Shown here one piece after another: positions 62,701 to 64,000 of a DNA stretch of 64,000 bases. The notes beneath the pieces are model-generated. The model was given only the letters and a program-made list of their open reading frames with translations, was not told the DNA's origin and ran no database searches. Position numbers and translations under genes: made by a program. Origin of the DNA: Cyanoderma ruficeps (Eukaryota > Chordata > Aves > Passeriformes > Timaliidae); contig VZDJ01006028.1 of NCBI GenBank assembly GCA_008694505.1, positions 2,199,438-2,263,437 on the forward strand. The letters are read 5' to 3'. Each line of letters starts with the position of its first letter. The stretch's first letter is position 1.

Positions 62701-62926
62701 ATCTAAAACAATCTAAACCAGAGTATCGATGCCATACTGTTTAATTAACATATTTTGGTAGGATTTTATGATGTTGATTTGAAACTGCTATTTTTTAAAA
62801 AATAATTTTGTTTTACTGCTGCAAATTAATACCTTAAGTTCTGAGTAGTAGAAAAGCCATTCTCCAAAAGCTGATCATTACTTTCTAGGTAAAGCATGGA
62901 AAGAAGGATGACTTCTCTATGGCTGT
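59746..62926. other. AT-rich stretch without firm gene
   Basis: No confirmed feature. It contains a short (CTGT)n run at 62257-62275. A reverse-strand frame at about 62046-62157 encodes a hydrophobic segment and ends at a GAG/GTAAAT splice-donor-like site; this is noted as a weak exon candidate only. Confidence 0.5.
62257..62275. repeat. (CTGT)n microsatellite
   Basis: Four to five uninterrupted CTGT units. Confidence 0.9.
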
Positions 62927-63403
62927 ATGATACATAAGTACAAAATTTTAGCAATGAAAGAAATTAATTTACAGGTTGGCAATTCCCTGCAATGTCCTAG
63001 AGTGGAAGATACAATCTTCATAACCCTAAAAGTCCTAAGGAGGCATCCAGTCATCCCCTGTCATCCCAAAACTAGGTACAGAAAGGGCGTGATGCAATGC
63101 CCAACGTGTCCACATAACCCTGCCTTTCCTCTTCAAGTGACATCTCCAGCATTGCAGGACGCCAGAAACAAATGCAATAACATGAGATGGATTGCTCCTG
63201 AGAAAAGTCGGACTAGGATCGTGATCTATATGCCCAACTTCTGTGCTACAGCTGCAGAACTGTGGCGAAGGGGAGGAAAGTCTAACACCAAAATCAGGCT
63301 GGGTAAACAAAACAATTCTGCAACTGTACCAGCTGCCACCCAGTCGATGAATCCTTCTGTGCATAAGTCAGTGGTATCATTCTCCATCTGGAAAACAAGG
63401 TGA
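62927..63403 (+). CDS. 158-codon ORF of unknown nature
   Basis: This is the longest ATG-to-stop frame outside recognised repeats. The product would be basic and contains two Cys-rich spots (MQCPTCPHNP at about residues 56-65, and isolated Cys later). I do not recognise a domain, signal peptide or membrane segment. The start context (CTGT before ATG) is a poor initiation site, and the reverse strand is also open for 109 codons (63035-63364), which points to a stop-poor, GC-richer segment more than to coding selection. It could be an old retrocopy fragment, part of an unrecognised repeat, or chance. A real gene is unlikely on present evidence. Confidence 0.12.
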   Translation: MIHKYKILAMKEINLQVGNSLQCPRVEDTIFITLKVLRRHPVIPCHPKTRYRKGVMQCPTCPHNPAFPLQVTSPALQDARNKCNNMRWIAPEKSRTRIVIYMPNFCATAAELWRRGGKSNTKIRLGKQNNSATVPAATQSMNPSVHKSVVSFSIWKTR

Positions 63404-64000
63404 TCTCAAAACTCAGAGGAACAGATTTTAGCAGACTTCAGAAGCCTGTCAAAGATAAGTCAGTATGGCATTTGTCACGGTGACAGCTGGCTTTGTGAAG
63501 ACTTGTGACACTGGTCTCATGGTAGAAGAATAATGTCACTTCCTAGAGTGTAAAATCATTTCTCTGAAAGCACTTTAAGGACATGAGGCAGCTTTTTGCA
63601 TCAGTTCTCAGGAGTGACCTCACAAATTAATGCAGGCAAATTGCTCTACTGATTTCCTATGATGTTATTATTACTATACTATTACTATTATTATAAATAA
63701 ATTATAATAGAAATTTTACACTACTAATCTCAGAAAATTAACACTCTAAATATTACCAGCCTTAAATTTTGAAGGAATATCTTTCCAAACTATGTGATCT
63801 GTTTAAAGTTTATGGTATTTGTGAAAAATAATGAGGTTTGGATTTCTCCTGTTCAGTAATTATTCTGAATCTTAAAATATCAGCAAACATAACATCTAAA
63901 AAGACACTAAATTAAAAAAAAATAATAAATAAAGTACAGAATGACACTCTCTCAGGATAAGCATTTGTGATTTGTTTTTCTATGAACCTTAATAAAAACA
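63404..64000. other. No recognisable feature
   Basis: AT-rich DNA with an (ATT)n-like run at about 63664-63712. I see no gene. Confidence 0.55.

Noticed and set aside
63330..63410. MIR-like SINE tail (TCTGTGCATAAGTCAG...CATCTGGAAAACAAGG)
   Set aside because: Only a loose resemblance to the MIR core; no tRNA-like head or continuous match.
1..64000. CRISPR arrays, tRNA or rRNA genes, bacterial operons
   Set aside because: No regularly spaced repeats with unique spacers, no cloverleaf-compatible segment noticed, and the repeat content is clearly avian nuclear.

Overview
The window looks like nuclear DNA of a bird, most likely a passerine. It is AT-rich, carries many CR1 LINE fragments ending in the avian CR1 tail (tandem ATTCTATG-type octamers), and has solo LTRs that I recognise by eye as families common in songbird genomes. 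No complete protein-coding gene, tRNA, rRNA or CRISPR array can be supported. Nearly every long open frame lies inside an LTR or a CR1 relic. The best reading is a gene desert or large intron holding successive layers of retroelements. Family assignments are from memory of avian repeats; no database was searched.

Layout. 1-3.8 kb: AT-rich single-copy-looking DNA. 3.86-7.96 kb: an ERVL-type solo LTR with a perfect 5-bp target duplication, a reverse-strand CR1 ORF2 fragment, a 5'-truncated LTR with an unexplained insert, and CR1 tails. 10.5-12.6 kb: two reverse CR1 tails, a diverged ~156-bp tandem repeat and a CR1 tail. 15.3-18.7 kb: two solo LTRs. 24.7-25.1 kb: CR1 endonuclease-region relic. 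27.6-29.2 kb: a three-layer composite, in which an old LTR is split by a CR1 and by a young ERVK-like solo LTR flanked by GGGCCC. 31.4-31.9 kb: a second ERVK-like solo LTR flanked by AACAAC. 34.9-36.5 kb: a CR1 cluster with a decayed reverse transcriptase. 36.5-46.1 kb: almost repeat-free. 46.2-50.0 kb: CR1 pieces and a well-preserved solo LTR. 52.0-53.6 kb: an ERVL-type LTR carrying a reverse-strand LTR insertion. 54.5-55.1 kb: a GC-rich LTR-like segment. 57.9-59.75 kb: two related LTRs placed tail to tail. 59.75-64 kb: unique-looking DNA with a 158-codon ORF of unknown meaning.

By rough tally, LTR-derived DNA makes up about 15% of the window and CR1 about 6%. All LTRs appear solo; no gag, pol or env reading frame was seen. 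That load is high for a bird autosome and could mean a low-recombination or W-linked location, which is inference. I found no novel gene system. The points most worth a second look are the nested insertions with readable target sites, the tail-to-tail LTR pair, the GC-rich 54.5-kb segment, the 156-bp repeat relic and the unexplained ORF at 62.9 kb.
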